Positions 1 through 6,626 of a DNA stretch of 10,504 nucleotides are shown in pieces. Source of the DNA: an uncultured Verrucomicrobiota bacterium (GTDB lineage: Bacteria > Verrucomicrobiota > Verrucomicrobiae > Opitutales > Opitutaceae); assembly GCA_946482165.1 (NCBI GenBank), contig CAMLQS010000166.1, forward strand, positions 1-10,504. The letters are read 5' to 3'. The translations under genes were made by a program, and so were the position numbers. Within the stretch, counting starts at the first letter, position 1; each line of letters begins with the position of its first letter. The notes under the pieces were generated by a model, which saw only the letters and a program-made list of their open reading frames with translations, was not told the DNA's origin and searched no databases.

Positions 1-205
1 TCAGCTGGAGGGCGGCGGGAGCGCTGTCGGCCTGGCCGCAGACAACGAGATCGGGTTCCTGGTCGATCAGCACCCGGACGCCCTCGCGGGTGACAGGGTG
101 ATCGTCGACCAGGAAGATACGGTGGCGAACCGGTTCGGAGGAGGTGGAGCCGGGCGCCACGGCCGGTGCATTGGAAGGCGAAACAGGCTTGTTTTCAGTT
201 TTCAT
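1..205 (-). CDS. Response regulator, N-terminal 68 residues (partial, runs off left edge)
   Basis: This is the start of a response regulator that would take phosphate from the kinase encoded just upstream. The ATG at 205-203 opens a frame that reads to base 1. After a Pro/Ser/Ala-rich tail of about 27 residues comes the first beta strand and acidic pocket of a receiver domain, RIFLVDDHPVTREGVRVLI, with D34 and D35 as the metal-binding pair. The spacing through QEPDLVVCGQA is typical of NarL/FixJ (LuxR-type) regulators. The phospho-acceptor Asp and the expected helix-turn-helix output domain lie outside the window. Its start overlaps the kinase's last codons by 11 bases, and no purine-rich ribosome site precedes it (that stretch is CCTTCCTCC on the coding strand), so translation is probably coupled to the kinase. 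The LuxR output domain is inferred from the HisKA_3 partner and not seen. Confidence 0.88.
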   Translation of the reverse strand, partial: MKTENKPVSPSNAPAVAPGSTSSEPVRHRIFLVDDHPVTREGVRVLIDQEPDLVVCGQADSAPAALQL

Positions 206-1982
206 CGGGAAGGAGGAAGGGAGATGCGGAGGAGGAAGAGGTTGCGGCCAGCACCGAGGATGCGGGCCAGTCGCAGATAACGCGCGCCCCGAGACCAAGG
301 CTGGAGCGCACCGTGAGCACGCCTCCGAGCATATTGGCGCGGTAGTGCATCAGACGGAGGCCGCGACCCGAGGCGCCGCGCTGACTCTGCGTGTCGAAAC
401 CCTGTCCGTCGTCGAGGACGATCAGGCGGTGACGGTTGGCCCGGGAAAGAAGTCCGACGCGCACGCGCTGGGCGGTGCCGTGACGCACGGCGTTGTGGAT
501 CGCCTCTTGCACGATGCGGTAGAGATGGATGGAGCCGATGTGATCCATTTCGGGAGACGGACCGCGAAGGGAGAAGCGGCACTCGATGTTGTGCAGACGC
601 TGCGCCTGATAGGAAAGATCCTCGAGCGCGGTCGCGAGGCCGTGCTCCTCCAAGGTCACCGGGCTCAGGCCGCGGGCGAGCGCGCGCGATTGCTCGGTGG
701 CCTCGTTGGCCAGACGGGCGACCATCTCGGCGGTGGCGGTCTCGGCAGGCAACTTGGAGCGGAGGCGGTCGCGCAGCGCGGCGGCCATGCAGGCGAGGCC
801 GGTGAGTTGCTGCCCCAGCCCGTCGTGCAGATCCGCGCCGATGCGCTGCTGCTCGTCATCGCTCGCGGAGAGCAACTCGCGCTCGAGGCGGCGGCGCTCG
901 CTGAGGTCGCGGCCGAAGAACGTGGCGCCCGAGCCCTGGTCGGAATCGAAGGACACGGAGAAATCCACCGACCACTCCCGTTCGCCCTGTTGCCCACCGA
1001 GAGGGAAGTTCGCGCTGCCGCCCGTGAGCGCGTGGGCGATGGCGTCGCGGCTTTGAGGAAACAGATCGGAAAAAACGCGCCCGAGAAGATGGCGGGGCGC
1101 GAGTTCGCGGGCTGGGAGGCCGTCGCCCTGCGCCTCGATCACGCGGCCTTGGTCGTCGAGACGCCCCGCGATGACGGGCAAATTTTTCAGAATGCTCTGG
1201 AGAAGGCGGGCCTGGCGGCGGCTCTCGTTTTCCGCGGCGACGCGCGAAGTCACGTCGATCGCGAACCCGATCGCGCCGCGGCCCTGCGCCTCGTCGAAGC
1301 GGAAATAGCAGTCGAAGTAGTGGCGGGTGTCGCCGCGCTCCACCTCGTTGGTGAAGGAGCATTCCTCGCCGGAGACCGCCCGCTTGATTCCGGTCGCGAG
1401 GGCAGGCCACATCTCGCAAGCGTTGCGACCGATGAGCTCCGAGCCGTTTACGCCCAGCGTTTCGAGACCGCGGCCGCGGGCCTCGATGACCGCGCATTCG
1501 CCGTCGACCCGCCCGGCGATCACCGGAAGATGGGAGAGCACGCTGTTGAGCAGATGGCTGGTGCGGCGAAGTTCGGCCAGGGTCGTCGCCTGCTTGCGCG
1601 CATAGCGGATGGCTCGCTCAAGCTGCACGCTCGTAAGGCCTACTTTGCACAAATAATCCGAGGCTCCCGTCTGAAGCGCCTCGTTATCGATGTTCGGGTT
1701 GTCCACCCCCGTCAGCAAGATGATGGGCATGTCGGTGCCGACGGCCACGGCCTTGCGCAGAAGATCCAAACCCGTTCCCGCGCCGAGGCCGTAATCGAAG
1801 AGACCGGCGTCGTATCGGCGGGTCCCGAGCTTCGCTATCCCCTCGTCGAAGGAGACAGCCCAGTCCAGCTCGTAAACCTCCATCAACTGCGGGCGACTCA
1901 GCAGCATGGATAGAAAATGGTAGTCCTCTTCACGGTCCTCCACGACGAGGATTTTGAGCGAATTCGCGCGTGTATGAGGCAT
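195..1982 (-). CDS. Cytoplasmic sensor histidine kinase: receiver-PAS-PAS-HisKA_3-HATPase
   Basis: A NarL/DegS-class histidine kinase of 595 residues, counted from the ATG at 1982. Domains in order: a receiver at about 9-128 (ILVVED, phospho-acceptor D63 in LFDYGLG, T91 in ILLTG, K113 in YLCKVG); two related PAS modules at about 140-250 and 256-370; a HisKA_3 dimerisation/phosphoacceptor segment with H386 in RIGADLHDGLGQQL; and an HATPase domain with N497 (EAIHNAVRHG), a DDGQGFD G1 box at about 524-530 and a GRGL G2 box at about 539-542. There is no membrane segment or signal peptide, so it should sense a cytoplasmic signal or receive phosphate through its own receiver. The start is uncertain. 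ATG at 2081 has GGGAG eight bases upstream and would add 33 residues, and ATG at 2132 would add 50. The extra codons have low GC3 and no domain, so 1982 is preferred. The stop overlaps the response regulator start. Confidence 0.92.
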   Translation of the reverse strand: MPHTRANSLKILVVEDREEDYHFLSMLLSRPQLMEVYELDWAVSFDEGIAKLGTRRYDAGLFDYGLGAGTGLDLLRKAVAVGTDMPIILLTGVDNPNIDNEALQTGASDYLCKVGLTSVQLERAIRYARKQATTLAELRRTSHLLNSVLSHLPVIAGRVDGECAVIEARGRGLETLGVNGSELIGRNACEMWPALATGIKRAVSGEECSFTNEVERGDTRHYFDCYFRFDEAQGRGAIGFAIDVTSRVAAENESRRQARLLQSILKNLPVIAGRLDDQGRVIEAQGDGLPARELAPRHLLGRVFSDLFPQSRDAIAHALTGGSANFPLGGQQGEREWSVDFSVSFDSDQGSGATFFGRDLSERRRLERELLSASDDEQQRIGADLHDGLGQQLTGLACMAAALRDRLRSKLPAETATAEMVARLANEATEQSRALARGLSPVTLEEHGLATALEDLSYQAQRLHNIECRFSLRGPSPEMDHIGSIHLYRIVQEAIHNAVRHGTAQRVRVGLLSRANRHRLIVLDDGQGFDTQSQRGASGRGLRLMHYRANMLGGVLTVRSSLGLGARVICDWPASSVLAATSSSSASPFLLPDEN

Positions 1983-2248
1983 GGGTTCGAGTTGAAGAGG
2001 GAGGGCGGCAAGCTGCTGCCTCACAAAGGCTACGCGTAAAGCATTTTGGACGGCATCAGTGTTGCGTCCCCCACACGGCATAGGTAAATCTCCCATCGAC
2101 GCGCATCCGCGTGGACGAGTTGAGTTTAACAAACATTCCTATTCGCCAACCACAAGGGCTTTTAGAGTCTTAGCGGAGGTTTTACCGGTGTTTGCAACCT
2201 TCGCTTTGCCGGATGCGGAGGCACGGGAAAGCAGCGTAACGTGGCCCG
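1983..2248. promoter_or_regulatory. Divergent intergenic region between kinase and DoxX-like gene
   Basis: This stretch separates the minus-strand kinase from the plus-strand membrane-protein gene and is the most AT-rich part of the left half, especially 2120-2200. Promoters for both directions should lie here. No convincing -35/-10 pair was found. The best minus-strand candidate, TTGGCG (2149-2144) and TAAACT (2128-2123), has only a 15-base spacer. If the kinase starts at 2081 or 2132 instead, part of this region is coding. Confidence 0.4.
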
Positions 2249-2761
2249 ATGAAACGTTGCAGCGCGGCGGCGACTTGGCAGCACGTGGATCGACAGGTGC
2301 GGGAATGGCTGGGACGCATCGGGTTCCCGCTGCTCAGGTGGACCTTGGCCCTGGTTTTTATCTGGTTCGGTTTGTTGAAACCTTTCGACGCGAGCCCCGC
2401 CAACGACCTCGTCAAACGCACGATCTATTGGCTGCCGCCGGACGTTTTTCTCCCGTTGCTCGGATGGTGGGAAGTGGCGATCGGGGTGTGTCTGCTTTGG
2501 CGACCTTTGGTGCGCATCGGGGTGCTTCTGCTATTCCTCCAGATGCCGGGGACTTTCCTTCCGCTCTTCATCCTCCCGGAGGTCTGCTTCGCCCGCCCGC
2601 CCTTCGAACTCACCATGGAGGGCCAATACATCGTCAAGAACCTCGTGCTCATCGCGGCGGCCATAGTGGTCGGCAGCCATCTGCCACCGCTACGCCTCCA
2701 GGCGGAGTCGCCGCAAATCCCGAAGAAGCCGGGCGGCCCGGCCCCTATATCGACCCCGTAA
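2249..2761 (+). CDS. DoxX/DUF417-like four-helix inner-membrane protein
   Basis: A 170-residue integral membrane protein of unknown function. Four hydrophobic segments are visible at about 28-47 (LLRWTLALVFIWFGLLKPF), 67-84, 86-108 and 126-144. The first helix with its FGLLKPF turn, the Trp-Glu pair in helix two (GWWEVAIGV) and the closing GQYIVKNLVLIAAAIVVG resemble DoxX and DUF417 proteins, which are small inner-membrane proteins sometimes linked to thiol or oxidative stress. The C-terminal 25 residues are Pro-rich and polar, so probably cytoplasmic. The ATG at 2249 is the first in frame and leaves a short basic, partly amphipathic N-terminus. No Shine-Dalgarno is seen. A BON lipoprotein follows after 112 bases, so co-transcription is possible but unproven. 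The family call rests on topology and motif memory, and DoxX versus DUF417 cannot be separated here. Confidence 0.7.
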   Translation: MKRCSAAATWQHVDRQVREWLGRIGFPLLRWTLALVFIWFGLLKPFDASPANDLVKRTIYWLPPDVFLPLLGWWEVAIGVCLLWRPLVRIGVLLLFLQMPGTFLPLFILPEVCFARPPFELTMEGQYIVKNLVLIAAAIVVGSHLPPLRLQAESPQIPKKPGGPAPISTP

Positions 2762-2873
2762 GTCGGCTGGGTGGCGGCTCTTCTCGTCGCGGCCTATGCT
2801 CACGAAGTGCGACGCGGCCGAACTGGTTTCGCCCGCGGGCCGCACAAATTATCCACGCAAAAACTCAATCCGC

Positions 2874-3191
2874 ATGAAAACCTCATCCACCCTGCTTTGC
2901 CTCACCCTCGGTCTTGTCGTTGGCGGCGCCTTCGTCTCGGGCTGCTCAAGCACCTCGACGCGTGAGAGCACCGGCGAATACATCGACAGCTCCACGCTGA
3001 CCGCGAAGGTGAAATCCGCGCTCGTCTCCGACGAAATGGTCAAAGCACGCGACGTTCAGGTCGAAACCTTCCGCGGCACGGTGCAACTCAGCGGGTTCGT
3101 CGACTCCGAAGCGCAGAAGGAACGCGCCACCGCCGTAGCCCGCTCGGTGCCAGGCGTGCAGGACGTGAAGAACAACCTGATCGTCAAGTAA
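2874..3191 (+). CDS. BON-domain lipoprotein (OsmY-like, single BON)
   Basis: A 105-residue exported lipoprotein. The N-terminus, MKTSSTLLCLTLGLVVGG, is a signal peptide ending in the lipobox V21-S22-G23-C24, so the mature protein begins at C24 and is lipid-anchored. A short Ser/Thr linker follows. Residues about 38-105 form one BON domain: helix DSSTLTAKVKSALVSD, strand VQVETFRGTVQLSGFVDS, helix AQKERATAVARSVPGV and final strand DVKNNLIVK. BON domains bind phospholipid surfaces and occur in OsmY and DolP, and single-BON lipoproteins are usually linked to envelope stress. The frame is open from an earlier ATG at 2796, but those 26 codons lack signal-peptide character and lie upstream of a perfect start, so 2874 is chosen. 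An A-rich stretch (GCAAAAACTCAA) rather than a Shine-Dalgarno precedes the start. The nitroreductase follows after 48 bases, probably in the same transcript. Confidence 0.9.
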   Translation: MKTSSTLLCLTLGLVVGGAFVSGCSSTSTRESTGEYIDSSTLTAKVKSALVSDEMVKARDVQVETFRGTVQLSGFVDSEAQKERATAVARSVPGVQDVKNNLIVK

Positions 3192-3239
3192 CCCGCTCCG
3201 ATCCCGCCCGCACGCTTCGTCGCGAAAACCACCCACATC

Positions 3240-3980
3240 ATGTCCACCGCCGTCGCCCCCCTGTCCGGTCTCTCCGAATTGCCGGCCGCCGCCCAGGCGT
3301 TTGAAGCGCTTGTGCGCGGACGACGGGCGATGCCCGGTTTTCGCGACGAACCCGTGCCGCAAGAGATCGTGGACCGCGCCTTGCGCTTCGCCGCCGAGGC
3401 GCCTTCGGGCTACAATCTCCAACCTTGGCGCTTCCTGGTGCTGCGCACCCCCGAACGCCGGGCCCGGCTGCGCGAAGCCTCCTTTGGCCAGGCGAAGATC
3501 ACCGAGGCTCCGCTGGTCGTCGTCGCCACCGCTCCACGCGACGCCTGGCGCGATCGCGCCGAGGAGATTTTCAAGACACAAGCCGCGCGGACGGGCCGTG
3601 ATCTTTCCGACCCGGGAAAACTGGAAAAGCTGAAGGCCTCGGCTTTCCAGTTCATCGACGGGCTGCCGCGTGAAGTATGGCTCACCCGCCAGGTCATGAT
3701 CGGCTTCACCTACCTCATGCTCGCCTTCGAATCCCTGGGTTGGCAGACCGCGCCCATGGAGGGCTTCGACGCCGGCGCGGTTCGCAAGGCGCTCCAGCTT
3801 CCCCCCGATACCGAGGTCGTCGCCCTGCTGGCGGTGGGACGCGGAGCGGACTCCGCGGTGCTTCACCCGGGGCGGCTCGGCACGGATCGCATCGCTTACG
3901 ACGAGCATTACGGCACCCCCTGGATCGATCCCGACCACACGAGCGGCAATCCCGCCCATCCGCCGGGTGCGGTGTCGTAG
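3240..3980 (+). CDS. Nitroreductase-family FMN oxidoreductase
   Basis: A 246-residue FMN-dependent NAD(P)H oxidoreductase of the nitroreductase superfamily, expected to be a cytosolic homodimer. Its physiological substrate cannot be read from sequence. Family marks are the early Arg pair with a conserved Phe, GRRAMPGFRDEPV (27-39); the FMN-contacting segment APSGYNLQPWRF (54-65); the central helix IGFTYLMLAFESLGWQTAPMEGF (about 154-176), where APMEGFD matches the usual S/A-P-M-E-G-F signature; and the last core strand EVVALLAVGRG (192-202). A further 44 residues, polar and Pro-rich at the end, follow the core. No signal peptide or membrane segment is seen. The ATG at 3240 starts directly after the BON gene's short spacer with no Shine-Dalgarno, and the strong terminator begins 25 bases after the stop, so it is the last gene of the plus-strand group. 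Confidence 0.93.
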   Translation: MSTAVAPLSGLSELPAAAQAFEALVRGRRAMPGFRDEPVPQEIVDRALRFAAEAPSGYNLQPWRFLVLRTPERRARLREASFGQAKITEAPLVVVATAPRDAWRDRAEEIFKTQAARTGRDLSDPGKLEKLKASAFQFIDGLPREVWLTRQVMIGFTYLMLAFESLGWQTAPMEGFDAGAVRKALQLPPDTEVVALLAVGRGADSAVLHPGRLGTDRIAYDEHYGTPWIDPDHTSGNPAHPPGAVS

Positions 3981-4005
3981 GCGCATCGCGGACAGCTCAA
4001 GCTTC

Positions 4006-4043
4006 GCCGCCACGGGATTCGGTTCCCGTGGCGGCTCCGTTTT
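4006..4043 (+). terminator. Strong Rho-independent terminator after the nitroreductase gene
   Basis: A perfect 12-base-pair stem, GCCGCCACGGGA (4006-4017) with TCCCGTGGCGGC (4024-4035), closes a six-base TTCGGT loop and is followed by TCCG and TTTT (4040-4043). It ends the plus-strand unit. On the minus strand the hairpin is not followed by a T run, but the ABC1 gene converges on it and could also use it. A weaker 6-8 bp hairpin (4057-4075, core ACGCCG/CGGCGT) sits between it and the ABC1 stop. Confidence 0.85.
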
Positions 4044-4090
4044 AGGGGACTCGAAGGGACGCCGTCCCGGCGTTCTTGGGATGGCCTCCC

Positions 4091-5797
4091 CTACTCCCGC
4101 GGCTTCCGTCCCGGGTCCCGGGCGTCGGAGAGAAACGTGGCGACGACCAGCCAGACCCCGCCCGCCCCCGCGCCCGCGAAGCACAGCATGGCGAGACCGG
4201 GATATCCGAGGACGCGGAAATCCGTCTCCACGCGCATCAGCAGGGCCGCGCCGACGATCAGCGCGGCGAGCACGATCCCGGCCGAGATCCGGTTGGCGAT
4301 CTTGCGCATCCCGGCGAGCAGTTGCTCGGTCTCCGGGGAATTCACGGTCAGCTCGAAGTCGCGTCGCCCGAGATTGTCCATCACCCGGTTGAGCTTGGCC
4401 GGCAGGCCCGCCGCAAAGTTCTTGGCCTCCAGAAGGGTCCCGAAAATATTTCCGCGCGTAAGGTCGTCCCGGATACGCGCCGCCATTATCCTGCCCAGGT
4501 GCCGGCGAATCGAATCACCCGGCTTGAAGGATGGATCGAGCGTGCGCCCCACCTCGTCGAGTTGCAGAAGCGTCTTTCCGAGGAGACTGAGCTCCGGGGG
4601 CGGATGCAAGTGATGCTGCCGGGCATGATAATCCAGCATCAGCAGCGCGCGACCCACCGCGCGGTCCTGCAAATCCGCCTCCGGCTGGCGCGCGACGACC
4701 ATGGCGACCGCACGCGCCAGCGAGTGCGTGTCCAAAGCCGTCCGCCCCGTCGATTCGCCCATGTCGCTCAGCACTTCGGCCGCGTCCTCGCCCCGCCCTT
4801 CGGAAATCGCCATGAGCAACTTCAGGAGCTGCTCGCGCAACGCCGGGGTCACGCGTCCGACCATGCCAAAATCGAGAAGGGCCAGGTGGTTGTCCGCCGT
4901 GACGAAGATGTTGCCCGGATGGGGATCGGCATGAAAAAGCCCGTCCACCAGGACCTGCTTGAGGTAGGCGCGCAGCAACTCGTCCGCAAGGCCGGCGCCG
5001 TCCAGATCGATGCGCGCCAGCGGGCTGAGCGCGGTGATCTTTCGCCCGGGGGCGTGGGCCATCGTGAGCACCAGCGGCGAACAGAAATCCGGCACCGGCT
5101 GCGGGATGTCCAAGCGGGGAAATTCCGCAAGGCTGCGCCCGATCCGCCGCATGTGCTCGGCCTCCTGCTCGTAGTTGAGCTCGTCGCGGAGGGTGCGCCG
5201 GAACTGTTCCACCAACTCCGAAAAGCGATAAAGTCGTCCGGCTTCGGTATGGCGCTCCAACAAGGTCGCGACGTCGGCGAGGACCTCGAAGTCGGTCGCG
5301 ATGATGGCGCGGATCCCCGGACGCTGAACTTTGACGACGACCTCTCGTCCATCTCGCATCGTCGCCCGATGCACCTGCCCCAACGAGGCCGCCGCGAGCG
5401 GCGTGCGGTCGAAGTGCGAAAAGGCCTTTGAAACACGCACGCCCAGTTCGCCGAACAGAATCGACTCCACCTCATCCACCGAAAACGGAGCCACTTTGTC
5501 CTGGAGACGAGCCAACGCATCCCGGTAGCGCGCGGGCAGGAGGTCGGGGCGCCCGGCGAGAATCTGGCCGATCTTGACGAAGGTCGGTCCCATGCGCTCG
5601 AGATCGCCCGCGAGTTGCTCCGCTTGCGAATCGGCATCGGCGCGTTGGGATGCGTGTTCGGCCTCGGCGTCCGCGACCGGAGCGTCGAGGTCGTCCCGGC
5701 TCTGTCGGATGTGCCGGGCGAGATCGCCGCGCCCGTATTTGAAAAGAAGGACGGCGATGTCTTTGTAGCGACGCAGATGGTTCGGTGAAAGTCTCAT
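4091..5797 (-). CDS. ABC1/AarF/UbiB-family atypical kinase-like membrane protein
   Basis: A 568-residue member of the ABC1 (AarF/UbiB/COQ8) family, atypical protein-kinase-like ATPases that assist isoprenoid-lipid and quinone metabolism. Visible motifs, counted from the chosen ATG: the family-specific KxGQ at 75-78 (FVKIGQILAGRPDLLP), an Ala-rich nucleotide loop LAAASLGQVHRA (134-145), the ATP-site Lys K156 in VVVKVQRPG, an ELNYEQEA segment (about 207-214), the catalytic loop HADPHPGN (289-296) and the metal-binding DFG at 309-311. Two C-terminal hydrophobic helices at about 500-521 and 532-556 anchor it to the membrane, as in UbiB. The frame is open to 5920, but the upstream codons are very basic and overlap the preceding gene. 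ATG 5797 gives the usual N-terminus (LSPNHLRRYKDIAVLLFKYG) and an 88-base gap. It is the last gene of the minus-strand operon. Whether quinone synthesis is its role here is unknown. Confidence 0.95.
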   Translation of the reverse strand: MRLSPNHLRRYKDIAVLLFKYGRGDLARHIRQSRDDLDAPVADAEAEHASQRADADSQAEQLAGDLERMGPTFVKIGQILAGRPDLLPARYRDALARLQDKVAPFSVDEVESILFGELGVRVSKAFSHFDRTPLAAASLGQVHRATMRDGREVVVKVQRPGIRAIIATDFEVLADVATLLERHTEAGRLYRFSELVEQFRRTLRDELNYEQEAEHMRRIGRSLAEFPRLDIPQPVPDFCSPLVLTMAHAPGRKITALSPLARIDLDGAGLADELLRAYLKQVLVDGLFHADPHPGNIFVTADNHLALLDFGMVGRVTPALREQLLKLLMAISEGRGEDAAEVLSDMGESTGRTALDTHSLARAVAMVVARQPEADLQDRAVGRALLMLDYHARQHHLHPPPELSLLGKTLLQLDEVGRTLDPSFKPGDSIRRHLGRIMAARIRDDLTRGNIFGTLLEAKNFAAGLPAKLNRVMDNLGRRDFELTVNSPETEQLLAGMRKIANRISAGIVLAALIVGAALLMRVETDFRVLGYPGLAMLCFAGAGAGGVWLVVATFLSDARDPGRKPRE

Positions 5798-5885
5798 GAA
5801 CGGCGGGAGCCGAAGTGTAACCGGGCCAACGGCGCGCCGCCATCGGCGCCTCGCCCGCAGCCAGGGAGGGATTTCCCGGTGACTC

Positions 5886-6626
5886 CTATGAGAGAGCTTC
5901 CGCCTCGGAGCCTTCCGCATTGGCGAGCGCCGTTCTCAGACGACGAAGCGCAAAGCCGCAGATCGTGAAGACGGTCGCGTAATAGGCGGCCAGCGCGAAG
6001 ATCCTCCCGGCGGTCAGGTCGTCGCTGATCGTGCCGAGGAGAATTGTCACCGTCGCGCGCGCCGTGTGCAGGGGCGCGCTGATCAGACACAGGATGCGCA
6101 AAGGCGCGCCCATCACGGGCAACAGATACAGTTGCACCGTATAAGGCATTCCGGGGAGCAGGCAGCAAAGCACCGCCGCCTGCCGATATCCCGTCCCGGC
6201 AAGTTTCTTTTTCCACGGATCGAGCCGCGAAAACCACCGCCGCGGCAGCGCCCGGGCCAGCGTCCAGCAGATCACATGCTGCGCCAAAGTCGCCGCCGCC
6301 ACGATCGGCAACGCCGTCCAGAACTCGAAACGCAGCCCCGCCGCCAGATGCAGCGCGCTGATCGGAAACCCGACCAGTGGCAAAAGCACGACGGCCGCGG
6401 CGACTCCCGCCGCCGGCAAACTCTTGGTACACGCATGAAACCGCTCCAAATCGAAGCTTCGACCTCCCACCGCGAGGACAAGCAAAGCCGTCACGATCAC
6501 CGCTCCGACAATAACCTGCTTGCGACTCAAGCCGCGCAGCCATCGCCGCATGGCGCCGATTCGTGTCAAGGGAGGGAACACCGTTCCCGGAGCCTCTTCG
6601 ACCGTGGGCGCGACGGGACCGCTCAT
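5886..6626 (-). CDS. TVP38/TMEM64 (VTT/DedA superfamily) membrane protein
   Basis: A 246-residue polytopic inner-membrane protein of the VTT (SNARE-associated/DedA/TVP38) superfamily, whose members scramble or transport lipids. A polar N-terminal tail and a basic stretch (MRRWLRGLSRKQ) precede a first helix at about 37-55. The diagnostic VTT re-entrant segment is VVLLPLVGFPISALHLAAGL, with the usual Pro/Gly pattern. Further hydrophobic stretches are LPIVAAATLAQHVICWTLA, the second half-repeat LCCLLPGMPYTVQLYLLPVMG, RILCLISAPLHTA and the last helix FALAAYYATVFTICGFAL. The length fits the TVP38 branch. Its ATG overlaps the glycosyltransferase stop in an ATGA, a clear sign of coupled translation. 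A later ATG (residue 26) could also serve, but the overlap favours 6626. The substrate is unknown; a lipid made or modified by the neighbouring glycosyltransferase is a reasonable guess. Confidence 0.85.
   Translation of the reverse strand: MSGPVAPTVEEAPGTVFPPLTRIGAMRRWLRGLSRKQVIVGAVIVTALLVLAVGGRSFDLERFHACTKSLPAAGVAAAVVLLPLVGFPISALHLAAGLRFEFWTALPIVAAATLAQHVICWTLARALPRRWFSRLDPWKKKLAGTGYRQAAVLCCLLPGMPYTVQLYLLPVMGAPLRILCLISAPLHTARATVTILLGTISDDLTAGRIFALAAYYATVFTICGFALRRLRTALANAEGSEAEALS

Noticed and set aside
144..1913. 589-codon open frame on the plus strand opposite the kinase gene
   Set aside because: It is a mirror of the kinase gene caused by high GC3. The minus-strand frame has a complete receiver-PAS-PAS-kinase domain order, while this one has no domain and a His/Arg/Gly-biased composition.
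2123..2149. TTGGCG/TAAACT as a kinase promoter
   Set aside because: The 15-base spacer is short and both hexamers are weak, so it is mentioned only as a possibility within the intergenic region.
2728..2742. GCCGGG-CGG-CCCGGC hairpin near the end of the DoxX-like gene
   Set aside because: It lies inside the coding region and is not followed by a T run, so it is not a terminator.
2831..2840. GCCCGCGGGC perfect palindrome before the BON gene
   Set aside because: A 10-base GC-only palindrome is expected by chance in DNA of this composition. It has no loop or T run.
2849..2857. TTATCCACG, one base from a DnaA box
   Set aside because: A single isolated site with no cluster, no AT-rich unwinding region and no replication genes nearby.
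2796..2873. Upstream ATG extending the BON lipoprotein by 26 residues
   Set aside because: The extension would bury the signal peptide. The lipobox Cys at residue 24 from the ATG at 2874 is the normal arrangement.
2946..4184. 412-codon minus-strand frame opposite the BON and nitroreductase genes
   Set aside because: It crosses two well-supported genes and a terminator, and has a low-complexity Arg/Gly/His composition with no recognisable domain.
4076..5431. 451-codon plus-strand frame opposite the ABC1 gene
   Set aside because: The ABC1 gene on the other strand has every family motif. This frame is Arg/His/Gln-biased and has none.
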